Assembly (NCBI RefSeq): GCF_001905465.1
Contig: NZ_LISX01000009.1
Coordinates: 36,731-100,730 of the forward strand
From: Kitasatospora sp. CB01950
Lineage (GTDB): Bacteria; Actinomycetota; Actinomycetes; Streptomycetales; Streptomycetaceae
Direction: 5' to 3'
Length of the DNA stretch: 64,000 nucleotides
The translations under genes and the position numbers were made by a program. Under the pieces are notes generated by a model, which made no database searches, was not told the DNA's origin, and saw nothing but the letters and a program-made list of their open reading frames with translations. Positions 19,951 through 28,198 of this stretch are shown one piece after another (the stretch's first letter is position 1; every line of letters begins with the position of its first letter).

Positions 19951-22860
19951 TCAGCCGCCGAACAGCTCGCCGTAGGCGGCCATCGCCGTGGCGATGTCGG
20001 CCTGCGCCCAGAACCGGTGGTACGTGAAGGTCGGTGCCGCGCCGCCGCTCAGGTAGTTCTGCACCTTCGCGAACGACGGGTCCTGCTGGTACCAGGAGCG
20101 GATCGACAGGAACGTCGAACTGCTGTTGATCGCATCACCGTTGGGCATCGTGCCGGTCCAACCGCCGGGCACCGACACCGAGTCCTTGAACCGGTTGTAG
20201 TCGGTCCGCGTCTCCGGCACCGAAATGCCCATGGTGTCCTGGTTGTTGGCCCACATGCCGTCCAGCAGCTTCTGCGCGGCGGTCTTCGCCGCCGTGTTGC
20301 CGGACTTGGCCGCGTAGTAGGACAGCAGCTTGGCGTACGAGCCCGCCACGCCGACGTCGTTGGTGTAGTCGACCACGCTCACGTGCAGGCCGGTGTTGGC
20401 GCCCGGGGAGGCGGCGTTCCAGGTGTCCGGCTTGCCGCTCCAGGACAGCGTGGACGGGATCTTGTAGCTGCCGTCGGCGTTGAAGGTGGTCCGGGACAGC
20501 GCCCAGGTCACCCACTTGTCCAGGATGGCCTTGGCCTTGGCGTCGCCGCTGGAGTAGTAGTACTCGGCCATCCGCTCCAGGCCCCAGGCCTGGAAGCCGA
20601 ACCACTGGTTGGACGGCGGGTCGTGGTAGACCGGCGCCTCGTCGTAGAACATGCCGTAGAACGTCGGGGTGCCGGCCGGCGGGGTGTCGTAGCTGCCGTT
20701 CCAGCTGTTGGTGGCACCGCCCGCGATGGCGCCCTCGCTGGACTGCAGCCACTGGGTGAACTCGACCTGGCGGCCCATCGAGGTGGTCCAGTCGGTCTTG
20801 CCGGTGCTCGACTTCGGGGCCATCGCCGGGTCGTTGACCAGCGCGTACGCGGCCATCGGGTTCTGGTAGCCGCCGTGCGCCGCGCTGTCGCCGATCCGCC
20901 AGGCCCAGCCGGCCGAGGTGTCGGTGGCACCGCCCCAGGCGTAGTACCAGGACAGCAGGTAGTGCTCGGAGTCCTTGCCGTTGCCGGCCGCGCAGGTGGT
21001 CGGGCCGGTGCAGTTGCCGACCTTCTTGAAGTACTTGTCGAAGAACGAGTACCGCAGGTAGTCGCCCATCTTGCCCGCCTTGGCGACCGTGGTCGCCACC
21101 TGCGGGCCGTTGCCCTGCGCCTTGGCCCAGGTGTCGGCCCAGTACGCGGCCTGGATGGCGCGGGCGTCGGCGTCCGGCGCGTCGGTGTACTTCCACTGCT
21201 TGGCGTAGGAGCTGTCCTTGATGAACAGGTCCAGGTAGCCGTTCTTGCCGCCGTAGGTGAACTTGTCGCAGGTCGGCTGCGGGATGGTCTCCCACACCGA
21301 CTCCTGCGCGCCGCGCTGGTAGGTGTTGATGAACGACGGCCCGGTGTCGGTCGGCCCGGCCTCGCACTTGCCGGGCGCGTTGCCGTAGCCGTACACGTTG
21401 TCGACGTCCTGCAGCCAGTGCATGCCGTAGATGTCGTCGGTGCCGTACGCGCTCTTCAGCTCTGCGGCGATCGGGTCGTTGCCCGGGGTGACGGCGGAGT
21501 CCATGGCCGACGGGTAGTCGCTCGGCAGCGGGTGCTCGGGGGCGTAGGTGGCCGGCTTGGACGCGTTGTACGCCGAGTTGGTGGGCTGGTCGGCGTGACC
21601 CGGGATCATGTACGTCTCCATGAGCGTCCACGCCGAGTTGAACTTCGACCAGTCCTTCGTCACCCGCCCGTACTGGGCCTCCAGCCAGAGCAGGTACGAG
21701 TACGCCTCCGAGGTGGTCTCGTGCCCCTGGTCCGGGGCCTCCACCAGCAGGGTCTCCACCGAGTGGTACGGGATGCCCTCGGGCGAGAAGTAGCCGTTCG
21801 CCGGGTCCTTGATCTTGTTGTAGAGCTGCAGGAACCGGTCGTTGTACACGCCCGAGGCGGCGGCCAGTTCGGTCACCGTGACCGCCGAGGAGGTGTAGCC
21901 GGTGGCGGCGGAGGTGAAGGTCGCCGAGCCGGTGGACGAGGCGTCCGCGGTGAGCGTCACGGTCTGCGCGGTGGACCAGTTGCTCGGCGTGAAGGTCAGC
22001 GTCCCCCCGGAGCTGACGGACAGCCCGGTGTTGCCCGAGGTGCGGGTGGTGGTGACGGTGACGTTCGCGCTCGGCTGGCCGGACAGCTTCACGGTGAAGC
22101 TGCCGGTCTTGCCCTGGTTGACCGACAGCGTCAGCGGGGTGGCCGTGACGGCCGGCCCCGACGCCACCGTGATGCCCGCCGGGGTGGACTCGCTGCTCGC
22201 CCCGAGGCTGTCGTACGCCTTCGCGTAGATCGAGTGGCTGCCGCTCGCCGCGCCCGTCCAGTTGAAGGTGTACGGGGCGGCGGTGGCGGTGCCGAGCAGC
22301 GTGGTGTTGTCGTAGAACTCGACCTTGCCGATGCTCGCGCCGTCCGCCGCGCTCGCCGTCGCGGAGAGCGGAATCGCCGCCCCCGCCTGGTAGTTGGCGC
22401 CCGGGGCCGGGCTGGTCAGGGTGGTGGTCGGGGCCGCGTGCGCGCCCGTGCAGCCGGTTCCGTTGACCGCGAACGAGGTCGGGGCCGCGTTGGTGCCGCT
22501 GTACGAGAAGTTGGCGCCCGCGCTGACCGAGCCGCCGGCCGGGATCGCGCCGTTCCAGTCGGCGTTGACCACCTTGACGTTCTTGCCGGACTGGCTCCAG
22601 GTGCCGCTCCAACCCGCGCCGGAGAGCGTCTGGTTGCCGGCGTACGTGTAGGTGAGCGTCCAGCCGTTGAGCGCGGCGGTGCCCTTGTTGTTGATCGCCA
22701 CGTTGGCGGTGAAGCCGGTGCCCCAGTCACTGACCGTGTAGTCGACGGAGCACTGGACGGCGGCGGCCGACGCGGGCACCGCCACGGCGGTGGACAGGCC
22801 GGCCGTGAGCAGCAGGAGGGCGGCGCTCAGCGCCGTGGCCCGGTTGCGGGGTGGAGACAT
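19951..22860 (-). CDS. Secreted GH48 cellulase (reducing-end cellobiohydrolase) with CBM2
   Basis: 969 residues from ATG 22860. The order is: Sec signal peptide (about 1-34); a CBM2 cellulose-binding module (about 35-132, with VQCSVDYTVSDWGTGFTANVAI and conserved Trp residues, ending in a Cys); a bacterial Ig-like module (about 140-230, SPAPGANYQAGAAIPLSATAS); a second beta-sandwich (about 232-330); and a GH48 catalytic domain (about 335-969). The GH48 proton donor lies in GHETTSEAYSYLLWLE (about residue 382). GH48 enzymes release cellobiose from reducing ends and are the key processive cellulase of actinomycetes. The gene is solitary, with its own promoter, CebR-type operator and hairpin terminator. 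Confidence 0.95.
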   Translation of the reverse strand: MSPPRNRATALSAALLLLTAGLSTAVAVPASAAAVQCSVDYTVSDWGTGFTANVAINNKGTAALNGWTLTYTYAGNQTLSGAGWSGTWSQSGKNVKVVNADWNGAIPAGGSVSAGANFSYSGTNAAPTSFAVNGTGCTGAHAAPTTTLTSPAPGANYQAGAAIPLSATASAADGASIGKVEFYDNTTLLGTATAAPYTFNWTGAASGSHSIYAKAYDSLGASSESTPAGITVASGPAVTATPLTLSVNQGKTGSFTVKLSGQPSANVTVTTTRTSGNTGLSVSSGGTLTFTPSNWSTAQTVTLTADASSTGSATFTSAATGYTSSAVTVTELAAASGVYNDRFLQLYNKIKDPANGYFSPEGIPYHSVETLLVEAPDQGHETTSEAYSYLLWLEAQYGRVTKDWSKFNSAWTLMETYMIPGHADQPTNSAYNASKPATYAPEHPLPSDYPSAMDSAVTPGNDPIAAELKSAYGTDDIYGMHWLQDVDNVYGYGNAPGKCEAGPTDTGPSFINTYQRGAQESVWETIPQPTCDKFTYGGKNGYLDLFIKDSSYAKQWKYTDAPDADARAIQAAYWADTWAKAQGNGPQVATTVAKAGKMGDYLRYSFFDKYFKKVGNCTGPTTCAAGNGKDSEHYLLSWYYAWGGATDTSAGWAWRIGDSAAHGGYQNPMAAYALVNDPAMAPKSSTGKTDWTTSMGRQVEFTQWLQSSEGAIAGGATNSWNGSYDTPPAGTPTFYGMFYDEAPVYHDPPSNQWFGFQAWGLERMAEYYYSSGDAKAKAILDKWVTWALSRTTFNADGSYKIPSTLSWSGKPDTWNAASPGANTGLHVSVVDYTNDVGVAGSYAKLLSYYAAKSGNTAAKTAAQKLLDGMWANNQDTMGISVPETRTDYNRFKDSVSVPGGWTGTMPNGDAINSSSTFLSIRSWYQQDPSFAKVQNYLSGGAAPTFTYHRFWAQADIATAMAAYGELFGG

Positions 22861-22912
22861 GACGGCTCCTCGGTGGGGGTGGGTGGGGGAGTCCTGGGGT
22901 GGAGTCCTGGGG

Positions 22913-22926
22913 TGGGAGCGCTCCCA
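22913..22926. promoter_or_regulatory. CebR-type cellobiose operator (perfect)
   Basis: The sequence TGGGAGCGCTCCCA is a perfect 14-base palindrome, identical to the CebR/CelR box known from cellulase and cellobiose-transport genes of streptomycetes and Thermobifida. It immediately follows the -10 hexamer of the cellulase promoter and would overlap the transcription start. Cellobiose or cellotriose is the known inducer in this family. Confidence 0.92.
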
Positions 22927-22955
22927 AATATCGGGAGCGGGGTGGCGGGTGTCAA
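22927..22955 (-). promoter_or_regulatory. Promoter of the GH48 cellulase gene
   Basis: On the minus strand, TTGACA (22950-22955) and GATATT (22927-22932) are separated by exactly 17 bases. The -35 is consensus and the -10 is one of the better matches in the window. The CebR box follows directly, so repression would block initiation. The leader to the start codon is about 60 bases. Confidence 0.8.
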
Positions 22956-23019
22956 GAGAGTGCGCAGCCTGGATCACGGCTAACTCCCTTACACAAGGCC
23001 GATACTGATGCTTCGACCG

Positions 23020-23033
23020 TGGGAGCGCACCCA
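23020..23033. promoter_or_regulatory. Second CebR-like box, one mismatch
   Basis: TGGGAGCGCACCCA differs from the perfect operator at one position. It lies 94 bases upstream of the first box and about 65 bases above the -35, where a second bound dimer could support looping or cooperative repression. Confidence 0.6.
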
Positions 23034-23060
23034 CTCGCGCCCCGCCGGGCGGTGTGAAAC

Positions 23061-23483
23061 TTACCGACGCCCGGCCAGCACCCGGGCCACCCGCCCGCGC
23101 ACCCGCGCCGACGCACCGGCCGACTCCCCGAGCGCCCGGACCCGCCCGGCCGGCACCTCGACCCGAGCCGCCAACGCGATCACCGCCGCGTACGGCCGCT
23201 GCCCCGCCGCGAGCTGCTCCGCCACCGCCGCGAGCACGACGTCCAGCACCGGGGCGTCCGCGCTCGGATGCTCGGCCAGCAGCCGCAGCAGCCGGTTGTC
23301 GTTCCAGGCGGTGCACCTGCCGCGCGGCGCCGCCGCCAGCGCCGCCGGCGCGTCCTGCGGGGTGCGCGGATTCTCGGCGAGCGCCTGGTCGACGAACGGC
23401 AGCCCGACGGCCACCAGCGCACGCAGCACGTCCGGGTCGCCCGAACTGCGGGCCGCCTCCAGGCGATCGGCGGGCGTGGGCAT
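23061..23483 (-). CDS. Small helical-repeat (LRV-like) hypothetical protein
   Basis: 140 residues from ATG 23483. The segments DPDVLRALVAVGLPFVDQALAENPRTP and the following HPSADAPVLDVVL resemble leucine-rich-variant/HEAT-like helical repeats, in which an NP or HP turn joins short helices. No catalytic motif, signal peptide or membrane segment is present. Such repeats usually mediate protein-protein contact. It lies upstream of the cellulase, in the same direction, with 200 bases and the cellulase promoter between, so the two are unlikely to share a transcript. Function unknown. Confidence 0.6.
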   Translation of the reverse strand: MPTPADRLEAARSSGDPDVLRALVAVGLPFVDQALAENPRTPQDAPAALAAAPRGRCTAWNDNRLLRLLAEHPSADAPVLDVVLAAVAEQLAAGQRPYAAVIALAARVEVPAGRVRALGESAGASARVRGRVARVLAGRR

Positions 23484-23614
23484 CGTCTCGGACCCCTCTG
23501 AGCTGCGGTCGGGCCCACCATCCTGCCAAGCGGGAGGCGGCGGCCACCGCATTGCGCGCGGGAGCGGGTGGCCCGGCCCGGGCCGCCCGCCGGCGGCCTG
23601 CCCGGCGGTCGGGG

Positions 23615-24244
23615 TCAGCGGGCCGGGCGTTCGCCTGCGCCGCGGCAGAAGGGGCAGGCCCGGCTGCCGTGGCAGTCGCCGCAGCGGGCGCGGCCCTCGG
23701 TGCGGCCGCCCCAGGTGACGCCGCCCATGGTCCAGCCCCGACCCCAGCAGCGTTCGCACCGGCCGAGGCCCTCGCACTCGGGGCAGAGTTCGTGGCCGGG
23801 ACGGACGTCCTCGGGGGCGAGGAGCGGCTCGGGGCGGACGAACACCTCCGGGTGGTGCAGGGCCATCGGCTCCAGGTCGGCCCGGCAGAGGGTCAGGCCG
23901 CGCGTGGGGTGGAAGTGCAGGCGCAGCGTCATGCCGTCGCGCCAGGCGTGCAGCACGGCGGATCCGGTCCCGGTGCGTTCCACCGTGGTCTGCCAGTCGG
24001 CGAGTGCCGCCTCGGCCCGGGCCTGCAGGTCGGGGTCGGTCGGCGGGCGGTCGAAGGCCACCTGGCGGTGGTGGCCGAAGGACAGCGGGTTGCCGAAGGC
24101 GGTGATGTCCGGGTGCTCGGGCAGCCGGACCGCCGGCGCGAGCCCGGGGGCCAGCGTCTCCAGCAGGGCGGCGAACTCGGCGAACAGCCGCTCCCCGCGC
24201 CGCCGCAGCTCGTCCCGTGCTCCGGGTATCTCCTCGCCCGCCAT
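23615..24244 (-). CDS. Hypothetical protein with C-terminal CxxC zinc-ribbon repeats
   Basis: 209 residues from ATG 24244. The N-terminal two thirds are unrecognised and partly helical (DELRRRGERLFAEFAALLETL), with a beta-rich segment ending in TRGLTLCRADLEPMALHHPEVF. The C-terminal 60 residues carry four Cys pairs: CPECEGLGRC, CERCWGRG, CGDCHG and CPFCRGAG. This is a CxxCxGxG-type array like the DnaJ zinc domain, so it probably binds two zinc ions. The fragment could act in protein or nucleic-acid binding. It reads leftward between the NUDIX and helical-repeat genes, with a 137-base gap on its upstream side. Confidence 0.65.
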   Translation of the reverse strand: MAGEEIPGARDELRRRGERLFAEFAALLETLAPGLAPAVRLPEHPDITAFGNPLSFGHHRQVAFDRPPTDPDLQARAEAALADWQTTVERTGTGSAVLHAWRDGMTLRLHFHPTRGLTLCRADLEPMALHHPEVFVRPEPLLAPEDVRPGHELCPECEGLGRCERCWGRGWTMGGVTWGGRTEGRARCGDCHGSRACPFCRGAGERPAR

Positions 24245-24381
24245 CCGCCCCCCTCGCCTCGAAGTGCCGTCAACTGGCCGGAGGCGTCCGGATGGTGCTC
24301 GGTGCGCGCCGGGCGGGCCGATTCTAGGGAGTCGGCGCCGCCGAACGGGCCGTTCCGGCAAGCTGCACGTTCTTGCACGGT

Positions 24382-25050
24382 TCAGCGGGTCGGTGCGAAC
24401 GGGCCGTGCAGCGCCGCCCACTGGAGCAGCAGGACGGTCTTGCCGTCGGCGATCCGCCCGTCCAGGGTCATCGCGAGTGCCTCGGCGAAGGGCAGTTCGA
24501 GTACCTCGATGTCCTCGCCGTCCTCGGCCAGCCCGCCGCCGGGGCCGGTGCGGTCGGCGGGGCGGTAGGCCGCGGCGTAGCAGTGCAGCCGCTCGGTCAC
24601 CGACCCGGGGCTCATGTACGCGTCCAACACGTGGGTGAGCGGGCCGAGTTCGACCCCGAGCTCCTCGGCGCTCTCGCGGCGGATCGCGGTGGCCGGGTCG
24701 TCGTCGTCCAGCAGGCCGGCGGCGGCCTCGATCAGCAGGCCGTCGGGGTGGCCGTTGACGTACGCCGGGTAGCGGAACTGGCGGGTGAGCAGGACGCAGC
24801 CGCGGTCGGTGTCGTACGGCAGCACCGCCGCGCCGTTGCCGCGGTCGTAGGTCTCGCGCTGCTGGCTGGTCCAACTGCCGTCGCGGCGGCGGTGGTCGAA
24901 GGTGGTGCGGCGCAGGACGTGCCAGCCCTGCGAGGTGAGTTCGACCTCGCGCACCACCACATCGGGGTTGCCGCGCAGCTCGCGTCCGGCCCGGTCCAGT
25001 CCGGTGCGGCCCCGGTGGTCGGGGACGTCGATGCCGGGGCGGCCGGTCAT
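24382..25050 (-). CDS. NUDIX hydrolase, NudK/ADP-sugar pyrophosphatase-like
   Basis: 222 residues. The core LPYDTDRGCVLLTRQFRYPAYVNGHPDGLLIEAAAGLLDDDDP is followed by the NUDIX box RRESAEELGVEL (about 131-142), then an insertion with DAYMSPGSVTERLHCYAAAY. The order (RQFRYP, then EAAAGLLD, then REsAEELG, then SPGSVTE) is that of NudK/NudF-type nucleoside-diphosphate-sugar pyrophosphatases, which cleave GDP-mannose or ADP-ribose to monophosphates. It overlaps the upstream DUF4406 gene by four bases (ATGA), so the two are coupled. The exact substrate is not determined. Confidence 0.88.
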   Translation of the reverse strand: MTGRPGIDVPDHRGRTGLDRAGRELRGNPDVVVREVELTSQGWHVLRRTTFDHRRRDGSWTSQQRETYDRGNGAAVLPYDTDRGCVLLTRQFRYPAYVNGHPDGLLIEAAAGLLDDDDPATAIRRESAEELGVELGPLTHVLDAYMSPGSVTERLHCYAAAYRPADRTGPGGGLAEDGEDIEVLELPFAEALAMTLDGRIADGKTVLLLQWAALHGPFAPTR

Positions 25051-25436
25051 CGTGTCACCTGCGGTGCGCGGCGCGGGAGTTCGGAGACGTCGTGGTAGAC
25101 GGGGAGGCCGCGGCGGCGGGCGGTGGCGACGTCCTGGTCGGCACCCGTCGAGTCGCCGGGCAGGCGGAGCACGGCGTCGCAGTGGGCGAGCAGCCGGTCG
25201 GCGGCCGGGTACAGCACCTGGTCGGCGAGCGGGTCGGTCGGTCCGGCGCCGGCCGAGCGCAGCACGGGCAGCGCGATCCACTCGCCGATCACCGGCAGGT
25301 GTCCGGCCGCGAAGACCGGCCAGGCGGCGGCCTCCAGCCGGGCCAGGTTGGCGGCCATCGCCTGCGGGTCGCCGTCGGTGCCGGAGCGGTACGGTCCGGC
25401 GATCAGGACGAGCATAGGTACGTCGGTGTCGGTCAT
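25047..25436 (-). CDS. DUF4406 / nucleoside 2-deoxyribosyltransferase-like protein
   Basis: 129 residues. It starts with a Rossmann-like strand ending in LIAGPYRSG, followed by helices and a second strand VIGEWIALPVLRSAG. It ends with HCDAVLRLPGDSTGADQDVATARRRGLPVYHDVSEL. This is the nucleoside 2-deoxyribosyltransferase-like fold of the DUF4406 family, in which the GPYRsG and LPGdS..AD segments contact a nucleotide sugar. The coupled NUDIX gene suggests a joint role in clearing or salvaging a modified nucleotide. A DeoR-family regulator gene is divergent 50 bases away. Family call is good; biochemistry is inferred. Confidence 0.78.
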   Translation of the reverse strand: MTDTDVPMLVLIAGPYRSGTDGDPQAMAANLARLEAAAWPVFAAGHLPVIGEWIALPVLRSAGAGPTDPLADQVLYPAADRLLAHCDAVLRLPGDSTGADQDVATARRRGLPVYHDVSELPRRAPQVTR

Positions 25437-25486
25437 GGGCCGCTACCATACACGCAGAAACATGCAAGAACAGGAGAGAACAAGAA
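25437..25486. promoter_or_regulatory. Divergent control region between DUF4406/NUDIX genes and the DeoR gene
   Basis: This 50-base gap serves both directions. It contains two AGAACA repeats (within AAGAACAGG and GAGAACAAGA) just before the DeoR start, and a minus-strand TATGGT hexamer close to the DUF4406 start. The repeats could bind the DeoR-family product. I could not define complete promoters. Confidence 0.35.
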
Positions 25487-26245
25487 ATGCTGGCTGCTGA
25501 ACGACGCGACCACCTGCTGGCCCTGCTCGCCCGAGAGGGCAAGGTGGTGGCCAAGGACGTCGCCGCCGACCTCGGCATCTCCGAGGACAGCGTCCGCCGC
25601 GACCTGCGCGACCTGGCCGCCGAGGGCCTGTGCCAGCGGGTCTACGGCGGGGCGCTGCCCGCCTCGCCCGCCGTCGTCGGCTACGCGGAGCGGCAGTCGG
25701 TGACCCCCGACGGCAAGCGCCGGGTCGCGGCGGCGGCCGTCGGACTCGTCCGCCCCGGCAGCACGTTGATCCTCGACGGCGGCACCACCGCGCTCGCCGT
25801 GGCCGGCCTGCTCCCGGCCGACCTCGACTGCACCGTGATCACCCACAGCCCGACCGTGGTGGCGGCCCTGCTGGAGCACCCCCGCGCCGAGCTCTTCCTC
25901 CTCGGCGGGCGGATCTTCAAGCACTCCGCCGTCGCGTGCGGCGCCGCCGCCGTCGAGGCCGCCCAGAACGTCTCCGCCGACCTCTGCCTGCTCGGCGTCA
26001 CCGGCGTCCACCCGGAGGCCGGCCTGACCACCGGCGACGCCGACGAGGCCGCCATGAAGCGCGCCCTGGCCGCCCGCGCCGCCGAGACCTGGATCCTCGC
26101 CTCGGCCGAGAAGATCGGCGCCGCCTCCCCGTTCCGCGTCCTGCCGTGGCCCCGCATCGGCGGCCTGGTCACCGACGCGGATCCGACCCACCCGGTGCTG
26201 GAGCGCCTCGCGGCCGACGGAGTGGAGCTCCTGACGGCCCGCTGA
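25487..26245 (+). CDS. DeoR/GlpR-family transcriptional regulator
   Basis: 252 residues. The N-terminus has the DeoR winged helix (RRDHLLALLAREGKVVAKDVAADLGISEDSVRRDLRDLAAEGLCQRVYGGAL, about 5-57). The effector domain follows, with LDGGTTALAVAGLL (phosphate-sugar site, about 98-111), FLLGGRIF and a TTGDADEAAMKRAL segment. This family usually binds a sugar phosphate, often repressing nearby sugar or nucleoside genes. It is divergent from the DUF4406/NUDIX pair and is the probable local repressor. A ribosome site AGGAGAG lies a few bases ahead of the ATG. Confidence 0.92.
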   Translation: MLAAERRDHLLALLAREGKVVAKDVAADLGISEDSVRRDLRDLAAEGLCQRVYGGALPASPAVVGYAERQSVTPDGKRRVAAAAVGLVRPGSTLILDGGTTALAVAGLLPADLDCTVITHSPTVVAALLEHPRAELFLLGGRIFKHSAVACGAAAVEAAQNVSADLCLLGVTGVHPEAGLTTGDADEAAMKRALAARAAETWILASAEKIGAASPFRVLPWPRIGGLVTDADPTHPVLERLAADGVELLTAR

Positions 26246-26343
26246 GAGTCGGGAAAAAGTTTTCGCGCCCACCCCGTGACACCGCTGCCACCCTGTTCCG
26301 TCTGAAGGGTGACGAGGTACGGACCCGGGGGAGAACAGCGAAC

Positions 26344-26880
26344 GTGGCAGGAGCAGCTGGGCGCAGCGCCGAACTGGAGTATGCGGAATTCGCCGCGAAC
26401 CGCTCCGGCCCGCTCTATCGGTCGGCCTGTCTGCTGACGGGCGGCGACACCCATCTCGCCGAGGATCTGGTGCAGGAGACGCTGAGTCGGATGTACGTGG
26501 TGTGGCGGCGGCCGGGGCGGTTGTTCGGCGGTCGGGCGATCGAGAATCCGGCGGGCTACGCACAGGGGGTGCTGTACCGGCAGTTCATCGACCACCATCG
26601 GCGGCGCAGCTCGGGCGAGCGTCCGATCGCGGAGGTTCCGGACCTGCCGGGCCCGGACGGCGACAGCACCTTGCGGATGACACTGCTCCAGGCGCTGGGC
26701 GAACTCCCGCCCCGGGACCGCGCGGTGCTGGTGCTGCGCTACTGGGAGGACGTCAGCGTCGAGGAGACGGCGGAGATCCTGCGCTGTCGCCCGGGCGCGG
26801 TCCGGTCGCAGGCCTCGCGGGCGCTGGCCCGGCTGCGGGCCCTGCTGGGCGACGGCCTCACCGACCTCGCCGCGCACTGA
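26344..26880 (+). CDS. SigE-type ECF RNA polymerase sigma factor
   Basis: 178 residues from GTG 26344. Sigma-70 region 2 has YRSACLLTGGDTHLAEDLVQETLSRMY (about 25-51), and region 4 has LPPRDRAVLVLRYWEDVSVEETAEILRCRPGAVRSQASRALARLR (about 121-165). This is the SigE family of streptomycete ECF factors. It is followed 55 bases later, same strand, by a gene for a membrane protein that is a likely anti-sigma partner. There is no in-frame ATG nearer region 2, and the GTG is preceded by GGGGGAGAACAGC. It directs RNA polymerase to an extracytoplasmic-stress-type promoter set. Confidence 0.9.
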   Translation: MAGAAGRSAELEYAEFAANRSGPLYRSACLLTGGDTHLAEDLVQETLSRMYVVWRRPGRLFGGRAIENPAGYAQGVLYRQFIDHHRRRSSGERPIAEVPDLPGPDGDSTLRMTLLQALGELPPRDRAVLVLRYWEDVSVEETAEILRCRPGAVRSQASRALARLRALLGDGLTDLAAH

Positions 26881-26935
26881 CGTCCGGTCGGTCCCCTTGT
26901 CTTTGTCCTTCAGCCCCCGGAGACGGTGATCACGC

Positions 26936-28132
26936 ATGCCCGCACTGCCCGAGCACGACTTCGAGGACCGGCTGTGCCAGGTCTTCCGCGAGACCGGCGA
27001 GAGCTTCGTCCCCGACACCCCGACGCTGACCGCAGGCGGCGCGACCCGGGGCCGCCGCCGTCAGCGCCGTCGGCTGACGCTGGGGGCGGCCGCGGCGGTG
27101 CTGCTGGTGAGCGGGGCGACGGCGGCGGTCCTGCCGGGCGACCTGTACACGGACGGCGTCGGCCCGGCGACGTCCGCCACACCCTCCCCCTTTGTCAGTG
27201 ATCCTTCCGGTGCCGCCCGTATCCCGCAGGAGGCGCACCTGGTCTCGGCGGTGGCGGAGCGGCTGCCGGCGGAGCTGAAGATCCTCCGCTCCGACGGGTC
27301 GGCGGTCGGGTCGGCCGCGTTCCCGACCACCCGGGCGTGGGCGTCGCTGACCCTGGACGACGGCGACGGTCCGACCCAGCTGACGGTGGACATCTACCGG
27401 GCGGGCGGCCCGCCGCCGGAGAATTCCTGCCCGGCGTACTCGCTCGAGAGCGTGATCTGCCAGGAGGCGGCCCAGGACGACGGCAGCAAGGTGACCGTCG
27501 TCGAATGGACCGAGGCATCGGCCCGGCGGGGGCGCACCGCGGTCCAGTGGGACACCGCGGACGGGCTCAAGGTCGTCGTCAGCTCGACCGGCTACGCCAC
27601 GGCGAACGGGCGTCCCCGGGCGAAGCCGCTGCTGTCCGTCACCCGGCTCTGGACGCTGGCCACCGACCCGGGTTGGCGCGCCTTCGCGGGGCCGCTGAGC
27701 CGGACCCTGCCGAAGCTCCCGGTCGACGCCCCGGTGCAACGCCCCGACCTGCTGCCGCCCGGCCTGAAGGTGCTGTCCAGCACCTCCGGCCCGGAGCAGA
27801 CGGCGACGCTGACCGACCAGGACCGGAGGGTCGTCCTGCACTTCGCGCAGCAGGAGGCCGACGAGACCGTACGGACCTGGTTCGCGGACGCCCCGGTGCT
27901 GCCCGACGACACCCGCATCCGCAGCGTCGAGAACCGCCCGGTGCCGAACGCCCAGGGCGCCACCGAGACGGTCGTCGACATCCTGCGCCCGGACGGCAAC
28001 CGGGTCCGGGTGACGGCCGTGAACCCGGCGGGCGCGGACGACGCCGACGCCGGCCGGGCGCCGCTGGTGTCGCTCGACCGGCTGACCGCGATCGCCATGT
28101 GCCCGGGCTGGACGGTGCCGCCGGCGAACTGA
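26936..28132 (+). CDS. Single-pass membrane protein, putative anti-sigma partner
   Basis: 398 residues. The cytoplasmic N-terminus (about 1-45) lacks the HxxxCxxC anti-sigma zinc motif and instead has EHDFEDRLCQVFRETGESF and a basic RRRQRRR stretch just before one transmembrane helix (about 48-66). The remaining 330 residues are extracytoplasmic, with beta-rich sequence and a few Cys. It follows the SigE-type gene in the same direction and is probably cotranscribed. The placement, topology and basic juxtamembrane patch fit a membrane anti-sigma protein that senses extracellular signals. Proof is lacking and I recognise no named domain. Confidence 0.65.
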   Translation: MPALPEHDFEDRLCQVFRETGESFVPDTPTLTAGGATRGRRRQRRRLTLGAAAAVLLVSGATAAVLPGDLYTDGVGPATSATPSPFVSDPSGAARIPQEAHLVSAVAERLPAELKILRSDGSAVGSAAFPTTRAWASLTLDDGDGPTQLTVDIYRAGGPPPENSCPAYSLESVICQEAAQDDGSKVTVVEWTEASARRGRTAVQWDTADGLKVVVSSTGYATANGRPRAKPLLSVTRLWTLATDPGWRAFAGPLSRTLPKLPVDAPVQRPDLLPPGLKVLSSTSGPEQTATLTDQDRRVVLHFAQQEADETVRTWFADAPVLPDDTRIRSVENRPVPNAQGATETVVDILRPDGNRVRVTAVNPAGADDADAGRAPLVSLDRLTAIAMCPGWTVPPAN

Positions 28133-28198
28133 TCGGGCTCGGCGGCGGGGCGGCCCCGTCGGAACGCCGCCCGCCAGGTCCGGCGAACCGACGGAACG

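Noticed and set aside
20017..22983. Nearly 1,000-codon plus-strand frame opposite the GH48 gene
   Set aside because: Arg/Gly/Val-rich sequence without domains; GH48, CBM2, promoter and operator all support the minus strand.
22861..23547. N-terminal extension of the cellulase through the CebR box
   Set aside because: It would translate across the promoter and operator; the signal peptide begins at ATG 22860.
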